DNA of 64,000 nucleotides from Vibrio tubiashii ATCC 19109 (GTDB lineage Bacteria; Pseudomonadota; Gammaproteobacteria; Enterobacterales; Vibrionaceae): NCBI RefSeq assembly GCF_000772105.1, contig NZ_CP009355.1, positions 1,674,001 to 1,738,000 of the forward strand, read 5' to 3'. Shown piece by piece: positions 21,201 to 27,973 of this stretch (position 1 is its first letter; each line of letters starts with the position of its first letter). The notes under the pieces were generated by a model. It saw only the letters and a program-made list of their open reading frames with translations, ran no database searches and was not told where the DNA came from. The position numbers and the translations under genes were made by a program.

Positions 21201-22764
21201 CATCAATAGTCAGCGTGCCGATCGCACTTTCCGGAGCAGTCAGAGACGCAGGAACAAACAGCTCTTCGTCAGCACCGTCCACATCACTAATCGTTAATGT
21301 GCCAGATTCCGTTAACAGCGGTGTAGATTCATCTTCTTTCACGCTGCCTGTATCTTGGCCTGCTATCACCGCCGCATCGTTTACACCGATAATAGTTACC
21401 GTCACGGTGTGCTCCGTGCCATCAACCGAACTCACGGTGAAAATCTCTTGTTTGGTTTCCCCTTCACCTAAGTATTGAACGTCTGCGTTGTCTACGCTGT
21501 ATTGCCATAGGCCGGTTTCATCAATCTCAAGCAGTCCCAGAACACCCGCAGCGGGTACGACGCTGTTGGTACCAAATGCTTCTTCTTGTTCACCATCAAC
21601 ATCAGTAACAGTCAATTGACCAGAGTCTGTTAACTTTACCCCTTGCGAATCCTCCACTACCTGACCGAAATCGACCCCTGCAATCACTGCCGCATCATTG
21701 ACACCGGTAACGGTGATGGTCACGGTTTGAAGTTCGCTGTCTAACCCGCCATCATCTGTAACGGAGTATAGGAAAGAGACTTGGGTGGTATCACCTTCTG
21801 ATAAGAAATCGAAATCGGTTCCGGTTTCAAAAACAAAAGAACCGTCAGAATTGACAGTGACGCCACCGAGCTCCGGATTTGCGACTAATTGGTAAGACGC
21901 GATGGTGCCATCAACATCTTCTCCTTGAGGTAACCGCCCTTCTAATCTCTGGTTTTCAATAACAGTTTCAACACTGTCAAAAGCGACGGGAGCATCATTA
22001 AGTGGCTGGAGCAATATCTGTATACTAGCTTGCTGAACACTATTAAATGCTCCTACACCATCATCAACACTATATGAGAATAAACCAGCTACATCGCCCT
22101 CCTGGCACTCCTCTGGTGCATGAAAACAGATGTTTTCGAGTTGTTCTATAGTCAGCGTTTCTCCAATAATGATTGGAGTTCCATCAAAATGAGATATAAA
22201 ACCTTTGGTTGGCAGCTCCGTGACCGTGATGCTCAATACCTCTCCATTCACATCAAACGGAATTAGTGGAGAAACAAGATTAAACCCTGATTCCTCAGTA
22301 AACGTTCTCTGCTCATTGAATACTTGCGGCGATTGATTGGTCGCTTTATATGCCGGGTCATCAAACAAAGAGACTCTCTGCTTTTCTCCTTGTTCTTTAT
22401 CTAGCCCTCGTGTTTCAAACTCTGTTTTAGCAAGCTTTTCAACCCCCTCTCTTTCTATCGATTGAGACAAGGTAAGACTTGCGCCATTGCTTCCCCCTGC
22501 GGCTGGTGAAAACTCACTCAATGCTGTGGGGTCCAAGCCTTGTTCCAGTAAGCGAGTCACATCTTCGACCTCAGAGACAAAAGGGGGGCTTGGCTCTGGG
22601 CTCTCAACGAATGCTTTTCTCAACTCGGGCAGGCTATCTAAGTCCGACTGTGTTATGACAATCTCTTCTGGTCGTGGTGGGAGCCCCAAAGGAAGCACTC
22701 TAACGTTGCCATCTTTATCAACCGCTATCTGCGCACCTTCAGGAAGGGAAAGTGATTGCTTCAT
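12298..22764 (-). CDS. Giant VCBS-repeat RTX adhesin, 3488 residues
   Basis: A cell-surface adhesin of the LapA/BapA type. Residues 1-110 resemble the N-terminal retention module and contain DPTALSEFSPAAGG, with PAAG at residues 87-90 matching the LapG protease motif. Residues of about 140-250 hold a cadherin-like domain (ends ILLQPLNDAPVAF). About 26 VCBS repeats of about 85-115 residues follow, each starting near GxND and ending ITVTG-like; repeats 4-9 are almost identical. The C-terminus (from about 3170) carries RTX nonapeptides (GHEGDDTLTGSASDDILLGGLGEDTFV) and a type I secretion target domain like VCA0849. No transporter genes (LapBCE type) or LapD/LapG are in the window. AAGGAGCC precedes the ATG. 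Adhesion and biofilm roles are inferred from the family. Confidence 0.95.
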   Translation of the reverse strand: MKQSLSLPEGAQIAVDKDGNVRVLPLGLPPRPEEIVITQSDLDSLPELRKAFVESPEPSPPFVSEVEDVTRLLEQGLDPTALSEFSPAAGGSNGASLTLSQSIEREGVEKLAKTEFETRGLDKEQGEKQRVSLFDDPAYKATNQSPQVFNEQRTFTEESGFNLVSPLIPFDVNGEVLSITVTELPTKGFISHFDGTPIIIGETLTIEQLENICFHAPEECQEGDVAGLFSYSVDDGVGAFNSVQQASIQILLQPLNDAPVAFDSVETVIENQRLEGRLPQGEDVDGTIASYQLVANPELGGVTVNSDGSFVFETGTDFDFLSEGDTTQVSFLYSVTDDGGLDSELQTVTITVTGVNDAAVIAGVDFGQVVEDSQGVKLTDSGQLTVTDVDGEQEEAFGTNSVVPAAGVLGLLEIDETGLWQYSVDNADVQYLGEGETKQEIFTVSSVDGTEHTVTVTIIGVNDAAVIAGQDTGSVKEDESTPLLTESGTLTISDVDGADEELFVPASLTAPESAIGTLTIDENGQWNFELDNSSIQYLGEGETITQVYTVESIDGTSHSITIQIIGTNDAAVITGDDIGTVTEDESTPQLIDTGSLRISDVDGEDEELFVAATGITSAGVLGSLAITQDGDWTYTVDNADVQYLAEGETKVETFTVESLDGTEHTVTVTIIGVNDSAEIAGDDVGAVTEDDDTPLLTDSGTLTISDADDGEAEFKPSSVVASAGALGSLSIDAAGNWDYQVDNADVQYLGEGETKVETFTIESLDGTEHTITVTITGVNDSAEIAGDDVGAVTEDEDTPLLTDSGTLTISDADTGEAEFKPTSVVASAGALGALTIDESGNWDYLVANDSVQYLGDGETKAETFTVESLDGTQHIITVTITGVNDSAVIAGVDTGEVTEDDSNPLLTDSGTLTISDADTGEAEFKPSSVVASAGALGSLTIDDSGNWEYQVDNADVQYLAEGETKVETFTVESLDGTEQTITVTIIGVNDSAEIAGDDVGAVTEDDDTPLLTDSGTLTISDADSGEAEFKPSSVVASAGALGLLTIDAAGNWDYQVDNADVQYLGEGETKVETFTVESLDGTQHTITVTITGVNDSAVISGDDVGTVTEDESTPQLIDTGSLRISDVDGADEELFVAATDITSAGALGSLDITQDGDWTYTVDNADVQYLAEGETKVETFTVESLDGTQHTVTVTIVGTNDIPTMLGDLTGEVKEETTLQTTGTLTPVDVDNGATHTWALVGETDSTYGSISIDGATGEWTYTLDNNAAQPLAEGQEVQETFVVEVDDGLGGTSQQNIVITIEGTNDDPVISGDDSGNTVEDLMLVADGVLSVDDIDVTDTHTWSIQGTGQGSYGSITINQNGEWEYTLDPSLTQSLEHGELYEEQTFTAIVNDGNGGTDSFEIDIDILGQNDAPNISGRSTRTIWEDDGSGVRSGTLNTGDPDVNEAHTWSIVGDPDGQFGSLTINQNGVWTYTLDTNATQSANTQALSLNQNVKEYFTVQVVDKHNQVDTKQVVVTVKGRNDAPEIDGVLVGTVTEDDALPVTTSGQLNHNDVDGLDDHVWSLQTNQGQYGSLQIDVNGEWTYTLTNGHSAVQALLPGETLTETFLVTVTDDTNDNKSSNNASDTEAITITIEGSNDTPSITGGTTGSVIEDTPAKSSATGKLLALDIDTNDAHSWKVVGEDINGEASGLYGILTVDDNGQWLYQLDSTRWSTQSIPPGTTEVDTFEVEVTDINGATETITVDISVAGVNTTPDIVLGDTPTIVEDDAPSTISGTFGSGDPDVGDSALWSVISSGSYGNFVLDSTGGWVYTLDNGNNAVNRLDEGDLLQDTVQIKVVDRFGEVSIKDFTIDIEGNNDGPSIKGDVAKTIREDTASFNGQLQDGDPDAHDTHLWSPSNLVGSYGSFTMTSSGAWVYSLNNALDEIQELNPNQTLQENFTVEVVDSYGEIDSRDVVITIRGTNDLPTVSGDIAGTFVEDQASPDITGVMILSDIDDADTPSFIANSYQGNFGQFDINQAGEWSFTAYPDSLDAMKREEVVSEVFTVIAEDDFGGVITQYVTINIEGTNDVPVITGDSSGSVIEDGANFGAIDFSSTSGQLTSSDVDKDSSVVSWAIENGTDPGDAEYGIGTYGTLSLGNDGQWVYQLNNSDPDTQALNLGDVGQETFYVSATDNDGGVSEWHQITIDVYGQDENGSGGGGSGAGTDLGDLSTTLIEDVTTVTDGMVPVLPGNNNITGVTPISGGIFGTLIDGSGQTGVAGRQWQYTLDNSSDLVQSLSEGQQVTETWRIDTNQGYYTMEVVIEGTNDDPVITFTDSPITEPAPGVTVQVGEVTDEVSPQASGVLGVDDPDNGDTHTWSLDPTTPASGTYGNLTLDADSGEWVYVLADNAAVNNLAHGETATETFIVTVTDSELATDTRTITLQVTGVGEDVVVVDPVIETLTMTEDVDDQDGSDDGVYTASGSLAAPTDLGDNPTWTLVDGSGQYGSISVDTSGNWVYTLNNSSNAVQSLQTGETVQDTFTLYVVDEHGKTVVNGSGQPQLMEFTVDVQGSNDAPNITGDLAESINADNTSPLSGTVQPGDVDTNDSHNWSLESVPQYGAFSLMWMWNGASGEWSYDLDTTRNDLIELNGRDSAPVTETITVKVVDSLGLESEKDIVITINGVNDAPTISGDASATLSEDGVLTQTKQLIGDDVDIGDTVTFDAKSLNGTYGLFTIDAAGEWSYTIYNDQPHIQALAENEVVTESFTVFATDDLGAEVSQVVTVTVTGSNDVPVLSGDVQGIVQEASGSSASGKLVVSDADVGDSATFSIVSNGILGTLQVNAQGEWTYVVDDTAPAVNALAVGESTTDTIQVKATDDENGESNIVDITITINGTNDAPDIVAIATQEVTEDTLLTLSGTFDSGDPDTSDPHFWSVISSDARGTLTVNQTTGAWDFELNNTHADIQSLAAGETLMLSYTIQVMDELDETDTQVVEFEVTGTNGALSVVTSSSTLTETINADSTITSASGNIVIDDEDTSDTHTFALTGDVQVLTSSFGEMTIDRTTGAWNYTLNAAVGLLLKDELVSDTFTVTIDDQNGGVITQVLTVNIQGTDDAPVITGSASGDVKEGYINEASGQLSATDTETDIGDLTWQLVSNSVGQYGTLSFNPTTGEWDYQLTPGSTNDLVASATDTDEFTVQVSDGVKTTQQVIAITVIGNVAQQGGIGFDLLQASSADEWLWGGPNDGSDAGQTDSFAWSDSTVGTSAQSGTDYVKDFDAGEDIIDLSGFVNVNDVWQSVSVAQQVNIDEVGTDTQISLFDSNQDLVQTITLQDVLISELASEDTSGMTQAELLSTLVSDQAITISQTYGHEGDDTLTGSASDDILLGGLGEDTFVMLSENAGTALNPTQDTLADFSVSDDIIDLSDLLPDAPSMNDLFASIDASVVDDINDPNDDAYTLLQVIDENGGQTNIKINDMGYSELGLGAGATDDAIVTALVEQLKVLQVET
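19165..21069 (-). repeat. Near-identical VCBS repeat cluster, 315-318 bp period
   Basis: The same boundary (coding for GVND or GTND) recurs at 19165, 19483, 19798, 20113, 20428, 20743 and 21061, giving steps of 318, 315, 315, 315, 315 and 318 bases. Each is 105 or 106 codons and keeps the frame. The first and last full units (repeats 9 and 4) share a block absent from the four between them: TPQLIDTGSLRISDVDG and EELFVAAT. Recombination between units could change protein length without a frameshift. Confidence 0.9.
22495..22506 (-). other. Putative LapG cleavage motif (PAAG) in the adhesin
   Basis: Codons 87-90 of the giant adhesin read P-A-A-G, after DPTALSEF and before GSNGAS. LapG-type periplasmic proteases cut large adhesins between the two alanines of TAAG, AAAG or PAAG motifs about 80-120 residues from the N-terminus. 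The position and context fit. Confidence 0.65.
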
Positions 22765-22937
22765 AACTGGCTCCTTAGTCGTCTTGGATAAGTCCTGCCA
22801 CCAGCATTAACTTAGTGGAACAAGGCATGGACACTACCTATCGCAAGTTATGAGCCAGTTTTTTACCTGATACCGACAGACAATAAGCCTATATTTTTCA
22901 AAGCATTAAATAGTTTTTGTAAATTCAGGGGAAACTA

Positions 22938-22954
22938 TTGTCAGATAGACAATC
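22938..22954. promoter_or_regulatory. Inverted repeat upstream of the adhesin gene
   Basis: ATTGTC and GACAAT form a 6-5-6 inverted repeat 174 bases before the adhesin start. A further AGACAAT lies at about 22878-22884. It could be a binding site for a regulator; none is assigned. Confidence 0.35.
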
Positions 22955-22979
22955 AAATTGAAAACAAAAAGTAGAAACT

Positions 22980-23008
22980 AAAAAAGGAGCCTATGGCTCC
23001 TTTTTTCT
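22980..23008 (-). terminator. Terminator hairpin
   Basis: AAAAAGGAGCC and GGCTCCTTTTTT form a symmetrical stem with a 3-base loop, 15 bases past the stop of the 50-residue protein gene. It separates that gene from the adhesin promoter. Confidence 0.85.
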
Positions 23009-23022
23009 GGTGATATCTTTCG

Positions 23023-23175
23023 TTATGCTTCGAGTACGTCTTCGCCAGACATTTCTGAAATCAGCAATAAATCATCTTCATCGAGCTTCATACCCAAGAC
23101 TGGTAGACCATGCTGAACCACCCAGCAGAAGAAGAATACGAATACGCCTAAAGCGACCAAACCTAGTGATAACAT
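23023..23175 (-). CDS. 50-residue single-pass membrane protein
   Basis: The start is set at the ATG at 23175, which has an excellent ribosome site (AAGGAGGAGG) close upstream; the longer open frame lacks one. A hydrophobic helix covers residues of about 3-22 (SLGLVALGVFVFFFCWVV), and a strongly acidic tail ends EDDLLLISEMSGEDVLEA. It has its own terminator and lies 260 bases upstream of the adhesin gene on the same strand. The function is unknown; the acidic tail probably faces the cytoplasm or binds a partner. Confidence 0.75.
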   Translation of the reverse strand: MLSLGLVALGVFVFFFCWVVQHGLPVLGMKLDEDDLLLISEMSGEDVLEA

Positions 23176-23518
23176 AGCCAAACCTCCTCCTTGGTTATCA
23201 AAACAGTATCGATAACTTGAAGATGCGACTACTTGAGAGGGATAAAGCAAAAGGCCTTTGAAAATACTTAGTTCTTATACGTTTTTCGATGCACTCTTAA
23301 CGACGGATTCGTTAAGCCCTGTGTCTCTTTTTGCGTTCAGTTTATTCGTATTAACTCTGGGAGTTTACTCGTTTCTCTACACCTTTAAGTTATTGGGATA
23401 CCCTTTCAATATAGTGATACCGTACAAATGTCGCAACTACATTTAGTGCCATATCAACATAAGATCACAAATTTTATGCTTCCATGCGCATAATTATCCA
23501 TTGGAGCACTTTTTACCG

Positions 23519-25420
23519 CTACGAGTGATTCGATTTCTGCTGGTTTTTTCCTGCGATATCTAGGTAATCAAATACCTGACGTACAAAAGGAGCCCCCACT
23601 TTTGAGCCGCCATTACCATGTTCGATCACCACAGTGGCGACATATCTTGGCTGATCACAAGGTGCAAATGCAGTAAATAAGCCATGATCAAGAAGATCAT
23701 AACTCAGCTCCTTGGAGTTATAGACCTGATCCTTCTTCAAACCAAACACCTGAGCTGTCCCCGATTTGCCACCACTACAATAGTCGGCTCCTCGAAACGC
23801 TCTACGCCCTGAACCTCTACTACCAGAATTAACCAGTCGCATCGCGTTCATCGCAATATCCCAGGTTTTATCACTCACTCCTTTAATCTGGTCATCGACC
23901 TTGGTTGATTTGGGCTTTTCTTCACTAAATGGTGTACCGTGAGCTAAAGTCGCTCTTAACAAATGAGGTGCAATGACTTGACCGTGATTCACTAATACAG
24001 AGGTCGCCTTAGCTATCTGCAAAGGCGTCGCGGTCCAGTAACCTTGCCCAATACCGATAGGCACGGTGTCGCCTTTGTACCAAGGCTGACGATAACGGGA
24101 CTCTTTCCACTCTCGAGTTGGCATATTGGCTCGCGTCTCCTCCGGTATATCAATCCCCGTCAATCGACCAAAACCAAACATATTCATCCAATCTGAAATA
24201 CGATCGATACCTAGCTCATACGCGATGTGATAGAAAAACGAATCAACCGACTCTTCAATCGCTAGCGTGACATTCACAGGCCCGTGCCCCCAACGTTTCC
24301 AATCTCGCCACACCTTAGTTTGTCTTGTCGTACCCGGAATCCGCCACGCACCATGATCATTACGAACTGTATCTGGCTCAATAATATCTTCACTTAACCC
24401 AGCCACTGCCATAAAGGGTTTGACTGTCGAGGCAGGAGGGTACACCCCCAAAGTTGCCCGGTTGACTAATGGATGAAATGGGTCGTTGAGCAGCTTACTG
24501 TAGGCCTTACTCGAAATCCCCTCTACAAACAGGTTAGGGTCATAACTTGGGCTAGACGCCATAGCAAGAACACTATTGTCACGAGGGTCCAGCACCACGG
24601 CACTGCCTTCTCGATGAGCAAGCTTATCGAATACAAACTTCTGCAAATCGATATCAATGTTCAGCACCAAATCCTGACCTGAAACTGGTGGGACATACTC
24701 AATGGTGCGGATAATGCGGCCGCGACTATTTACTTCAACCTCTTGATACCCTTGCTGACCATGAAGTAGATGCTCATAGTACTTTTCAATACCTAGTTTG
24801 CCGATTGTTTTCGTTGCTCGGTAGTTCGCAAGCTCGCCACTCTCATCTAGCTGCTTGAGATCACGATCATTGATATGTGCAACATAGCCTAATACATGAG
24901 TCAGTATCTCACCATATGGGTAATCTCGCTTCATCTCGACATCAATAGAAAAGCCCGGCAGCTCATATTGATGGACTGAGAATCGGGCAACCTCTTGTTC
25001 TGTTAAGCCATTCTTGACGATGACAGGTTTAAAACGCTTACCGTGATGGCTGTAAATTTTTTCTCGTTGAGCATCAGAAAGCGAGACCAACTGCCCCAGC
25101 TTATCCAAAGAGGCATTCAAATCCTCAACTTTTTCAGGAATCATTTGTAAAACGTAAACCGGAAAGTTGTTCGCTAAGATTTTGCCATTGCGATCGTAAA
25201 TTAACCCTCGGGTTGGAGCGATAGGCAAGACCTGAATTCGATTGTCATTAGCGCGGGTTTTATAGTAATCGACTTGCTTTACTTCTAAGCGATAAAGGTT
25301 GGCAATAAGTACTCCAAGCAGAGCAACCATAGCGACAAAAGCAACAATCGCTCGATTTCGAAACAACTTGGCTTCTTGATCATGGTTTCGTATCGCTTTG
25401 CTTTGGTGATGAAAGTTCAT
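23519..25420 (-). CDS. mrdA: Penicillin-binding protein 2 (class B transpeptidase), orphan
   Basis: A 633-residue monofunctional transpeptidase that crosslinks lateral-wall peptidoglycan in the periplasm; E. coli PBP2 has the same length. After a cytoplasmic tail and one membrane helix (about residues 20-42), the dimerisation domain starts with APTRGLIYDRNGKILANN. The penicillin-binding domain shows the catalytic PASTVKPF, then SVDSFFYHIAYELGIDRISDWM in place of SxN, and KSGTAQ. I use the ATG at 25420, which matches the usual PBP2 start. No rodA, lipoprotein or mre gene adjoins it, unlike the housekeeping mrdA locus, so this may be a second copy used under special conditions. Confidence 0.9.
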   Translation of the reverse strand: MNFHHQSKAIRNHDQEAKLFRNRAIVAFVAMVALLGVLIANLYRLEVKQVDYYKTRANDNRIQVLPIAPTRGLIYDRNGKILANNFPVYVLQMIPEKVEDLNASLDKLGQLVSLSDAQREKIYSHHGKRFKPVIVKNGLTEQEVARFSVHQYELPGFSIDVEMKRDYPYGEILTHVLGYVAHINDRDLKQLDESGELANYRATKTIGKLGIEKYYEHLLHGQQGYQEVEVNSRGRIIRTIEYVPPVSGQDLVLNIDIDLQKFVFDKLAHREGSAVVLDPRDNSVLAMASSPSYDPNLFVEGISSKAYSKLLNDPFHPLVNRATLGVYPPASTVKPFMAVAGLSEDIIEPDTVRNDHGAWRIPGTTRQTKVWRDWKRWGHGPVNVTLAIEESVDSFFYHIAYELGIDRISDWMNMFGFGRLTGIDIPEETRANMPTREWKESRYRQPWYKGDTVPIGIGQGYWTATPLQIAKATSVLVNHGQVIAPHLLRATLAHGTPFSEEKPKSTKVDDQIKGVSDKTWDIAMNAMRLVNSGSRGSGRRAFRGADYCSGGKSGTAQVFGLKKDQVYNSKELSYDLLDHGLFTAFAPCDQPRYVATVVIEHGNGGSKVGAPFVRQVFDYLDIAGKNQQKSNHS

Positions 25421-25561
25421 AGGCAAGATTTTAAAGATTGGCGAAATGCCACTCTTTACGCATTTACATTTAGTTACATTTACCGCAGACGTTACCAATA
25501 ACCGAATTCAAGTATGTACGAGCAATGTAAACAAAGTCAGAAAACAGCCAAGTGAAAACAA

Positions 25562-25592
25562 AAAAGCCCCGAATGATGACATTCGGGGCTCA
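25562..25592 (-). terminator. Terminator of the phoX gene
   Basis: GAGCCCCGAATG and CATTCGGGGCTT form a 10-12 bp stem around a short loop. On the minus strand it is followed by TTTTTTG, 16 bases past the phoX stop. Confidence 0.88.
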
Positions 25593-25607
25593 ACAATTTA
25601 ATAACGC

Positions 25608-27503
25608 TTATGCGCCGATTACACCGCCATCTTCGCGCGTAATCGCCATGATAGTAGAGCGCGGTTTGCTGTTACCACCAGCAGGGAAATGCGAAGGTGC
25701 CCCACTTTCACCTGGGTGCTGAACACCAACAAACATAGTTTTGTTATCCGCTGAGAAGGTAAGTCCAGTAATCTCACAAGCAATAGGGCCTGTTAGGAAA
25801 CGGCGCACTTCACCCGTCATTGGGTCACCACACAACATCTGGTTGTTGCCTTGGCCGGCAAAGTCACCTTTGTTCGAGTAGTTACCATCGGTTTGAATCC
25901 ATAGGCGTCCTGCCGCATCAAAACCAATGCCATCTGGGCTGTTAAACATGTTATCAGCGTTGATGTTATCACTGCCTGCGTACAAGTTACCTTTATGCAC
26001 TTCTGGGTTGCCAGCAATCAGGTACAGATCCCACTCAAAACCATCACTTGTATGGTCACCATTTTGTGGTACCCAACGCACAATCTGGCCGTAGTGGTTT
26101 TCTTTGCGTGGGTTAGGACCACCAACAGGTTGACCTTCTTTTACACCGCGATGTTTATTATTGGTCAAGGTACAGAACACATGTTTGTTATCAGGGTGAA
26201 CCGCAACCCACTCAGGGCGGTCCATCGTCGTTGCGCCAACATGCGTAGCCGCGCGGCGCGCAAAGATCATCACCTCTGCTTGATCTTTAAAGCCGTTCTC
26301 TTTAGTTAGACCATTTTTGCCATGCGTCAGCTCTAGCCACTGGCCTTTGCCCTTAAGTTCCTTGTCATCCATTTCGAACTTAGCCACGTACAGAGTGCCC
26401 TCTTCTAATAGATCGCGATTCGCTTTGTCGTTCCCTGGTTGGTACTTGTTCTTAGAGACAAACTTGTATAAGTGCTCGCCACGCTCATCGTCACCTAAAT
26501 ACACCACAATATGACCGTTGTCATTGATTAGCAGGGCAGCATTTTCATGCTTAAAGCGACCTAATGCAGTGCGCTTAAGTGGCGTTGAGCTTGGGTCGTT
26601 AGGGTCGATTTCAACCACCCAACCAAAACGGTGTGGTTCATTTGGATGCTTAGCAACATCAAATCGTTCGTCAGTATCGTGCCATTGATATTTGCTCTTA
26701 GCTGCTTTAACACCATAGCGTTTGTGATCAGCTGACACCTCAGCGCTACCACTAGTACCAAAGTAACCGTTGAAGTTCTCTTCACAAGTCAGGTAAGTTC
26801 CCCAAGGCGTTTGACCGTTTGCACAGTTGTTGAACGTGCCTAGTGGCTTCATACCTGATGGATCGAGTTTGGTTTTCATCAAGTCATGACCAGCGGCAGG
26901 GCCTGTCAGCTGCATTTCGGTATTTGCTGTAATACGGCGGTTACGCTGACCGTTTTTATCTAGCTTCCACTGGTCACCAGACTTAACGATTTCAAATACG
27001 GTTACGCCGTGTGCTGCTTGCGCTTTTAACACATCATCTGCAGTCATGGCGTTACCACCGTGGTCAAACAACAAATCATAGTTTGTATATTCGTTGTTTA
27101 CGGCAATTACAGCGCGGTTTTCACTGATTGGGTAGAAGCTCATTCCATCAGTGTTATCTCCAAACTGGCGCAATTGTGCTTTCGAATCTTGCTTACCACT
27201 TGGATCAAATTCTGGTGCGTCTGCGAAAATTGGATCACCCCAAGAAAGGAGTGGCGTCGCTTTATAGCCTTTAGGCACGATAAACGCATCGGCAGTTGAA
27301 GCTGGTACGGCTTCAAAGTTAAGCAGCGGGCTATCATTTTTCGCTGCAAAAGCTTTAGTAATTGGGTTAAGTGAAAGAAAAGCACTCGCACTTACTGCTG
27401 CTGTTCCCGCTAAAAATCGACGACGAGATAGACGTGCATCGATCATTTGGCTAAATTCAGAATCCTGATTGTCACACTTCTTGTCTGAAACCGAACGCAT
27501 TGC
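25608..27503 (-). CDS. phoX: PhoX-family alkaline phosphatase (DUF839), Tat-exported
   Basis: A 631-residue periplasmic or secreted phosphatase of the PhoX family, which uses calcium and iron to release phosphate from organic esters. The start at 27503 follows AAGGAG. The N-terminus carries a twin-arginine signal, LSRRRFLAGTAAVSASAFLSLNPITKAFA (about residues 25-53), so the protein is exported folded with its metals. Recognisable segments include WGTYLTCEENFNGYFG (about 240), WVVEIDPNDP, VYLGDDERGEHLYKFV and SPDGIGFDAAGRLWIQTDGNYS. It stands alone with a 310-bp leader. Phosphate control is expected in Vibrio, but I did not find a clean Pho box. Confidence 0.93.
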   Translation of the reverse strand, partial: AMRSVSDKKCDNQDSEFSQMIDARLSRRRFLAGTAAVSASAFLSLNPITKAFAAKNDSPLLNFEAVPASTADAFIVPKGYKATPLLSWGDPIFADAPEFDPSGKQDSKAQLRQFGDNTDGMSFYPISENRAVIAVNNEYTNYDLLFDHGGNAMTADDVLKAQAAHGVTVFEIVKSGDQWKLDKNGQRNRRITANTEMQLTGPAAGHDLMKTKLDPSGMKPLGTFNNCANGQTPWGTYLTCEENFNGYFGTSGSAEVSADHKRYGVKAAKSKYQWHDTDERFDVAKHPNEPHRFGWVVEIDPNDPSSTPLKRTALGRFKHENAALLINDNGHIVVYLGDDERGEHLYKFVSKNKYQPGNDKANRDLLEEGTLYVAKFEMDDKELKGKGQWLELTHGKNGLTKENGFKDQAEVMIFARRAATHVGATTMDRPEWVAVHPDNKHVFCTLTNNKHRGVKEGQPVGGPNPRKENHYGQIVRWVPQNGDHTSDGFEWDLYLIAGNPEVHKGNLYAGSDNINADNMFNSPDGIGFDAAGRLWIQTDGNYSNKGDFAGQGNNQMLCGDPMTGEVRRFLTGPIACEITGLTFSADNKTMFVGVQHPGESGAPSHFPAGGNSKPRSTIMAITREDGGVIGA

Positions 27504-27813
27504 TGACTCCTTGCTTGAGTAATAATTATATAAATGCGAGCAAATCGTAGACGGAGAAAATGACACTTTGGTTAAGTTATTGTTTATTTAATATTAATTT
27601 GCAATATGACACTTACCCACAAGTTACATTTCAAACTTATTAAACTGCGCCATGGTTCACTTTTAACTAATAAGGTATGGCGTACATACAAAAAAATGTG
27701 ATCAAAAACCTAGATCTTTTCGAAATTGGGGTCTAAATTAATCCCTGTTCATGAGGAACTACATTCACATAAGCTCAATGACGAGCTGCATTGTTTCTAA
27801 GTGAGGGATTATC
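27504..27813. other. Divergent promoter region, 310 bp
   Basis: Strongly AT-rich DNA between phoX and a 27-codon gene. TGTCAT occurs at about 27606-27611 on the minus strand, with TGTAAC 17 bases away; the 11-base phasing of a true Pho box is not seen. No other structure stands out. Confidence 0.4.
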
Positions 27814-27897
27814 ATGAAGAAAATGAGAAGAGCACAATTGCATCGCGTACGTATTCAGTACTGGAAAGAGTCGAACAAAGACGCGAACAAATCTTAA
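27814..27897 (+). CDS. 27-residue strongly basic small protein
   Basis: An ATG at 27814 after GTGAGGGA starts a 27-codon frame ending in TAA at 27895-27897. The peptide begins MKKMRRAQLHRVRIQYWK and is rich in Lys, Arg, Asn and aromatic residues, with no membrane segment. A perfect hairpin terminator begins 18 bases later and no other gene uses it. An isolated leader, ribosome site, short frame and terminator form a complete small transcription unit. The charge suggests RNA, ribosome or acidic-protein binding, but that is inference. It was too short for ordinary gene callers. Confidence 0.6.
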   Translation: MKKMRRAQLHRVRIQYWKESNKDANKS

Positions 27898-27914
27898 TGT
27901 GCTAACACCCAACT

Positions 27915-27942
27915 AAGCTGGCTTAACCGCCAGCTTTTGCGT
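27915..27942 (+). terminator. Terminator of the 27-residue gene
   Basis: AAGCTGGC and GCCAGCTT form a perfect 8-bp stem with a 6-base loop, followed by TTGCGTTT. Confidence 0.85.
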
Positions 27943-27973
27943 TTCTAGCGACAAGGTTTTTCGAAAGTCGTGA

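Noticed and set aside
12298..22764. Idea that the repeats are a CRISPR or tandem DNA array
   Set aside because: The period is 315-318 bases, in frame, and codes for VCBS domains; no short spacer-repeat pattern exists.
23258..23446. 62-codon plus-strand frame with hydrophobic stretch
   Set aside because: It needs a TTG start, no terminator or partner is evident, and it overlaps the promoter of the 50-residue gene.
27600..27660. Possible Pho box ahead of phoX
   Set aside because: TGTAAC and TGTCAT are 17 bases apart, not the 11-base phasing of PhoB sites, so I do not call it.
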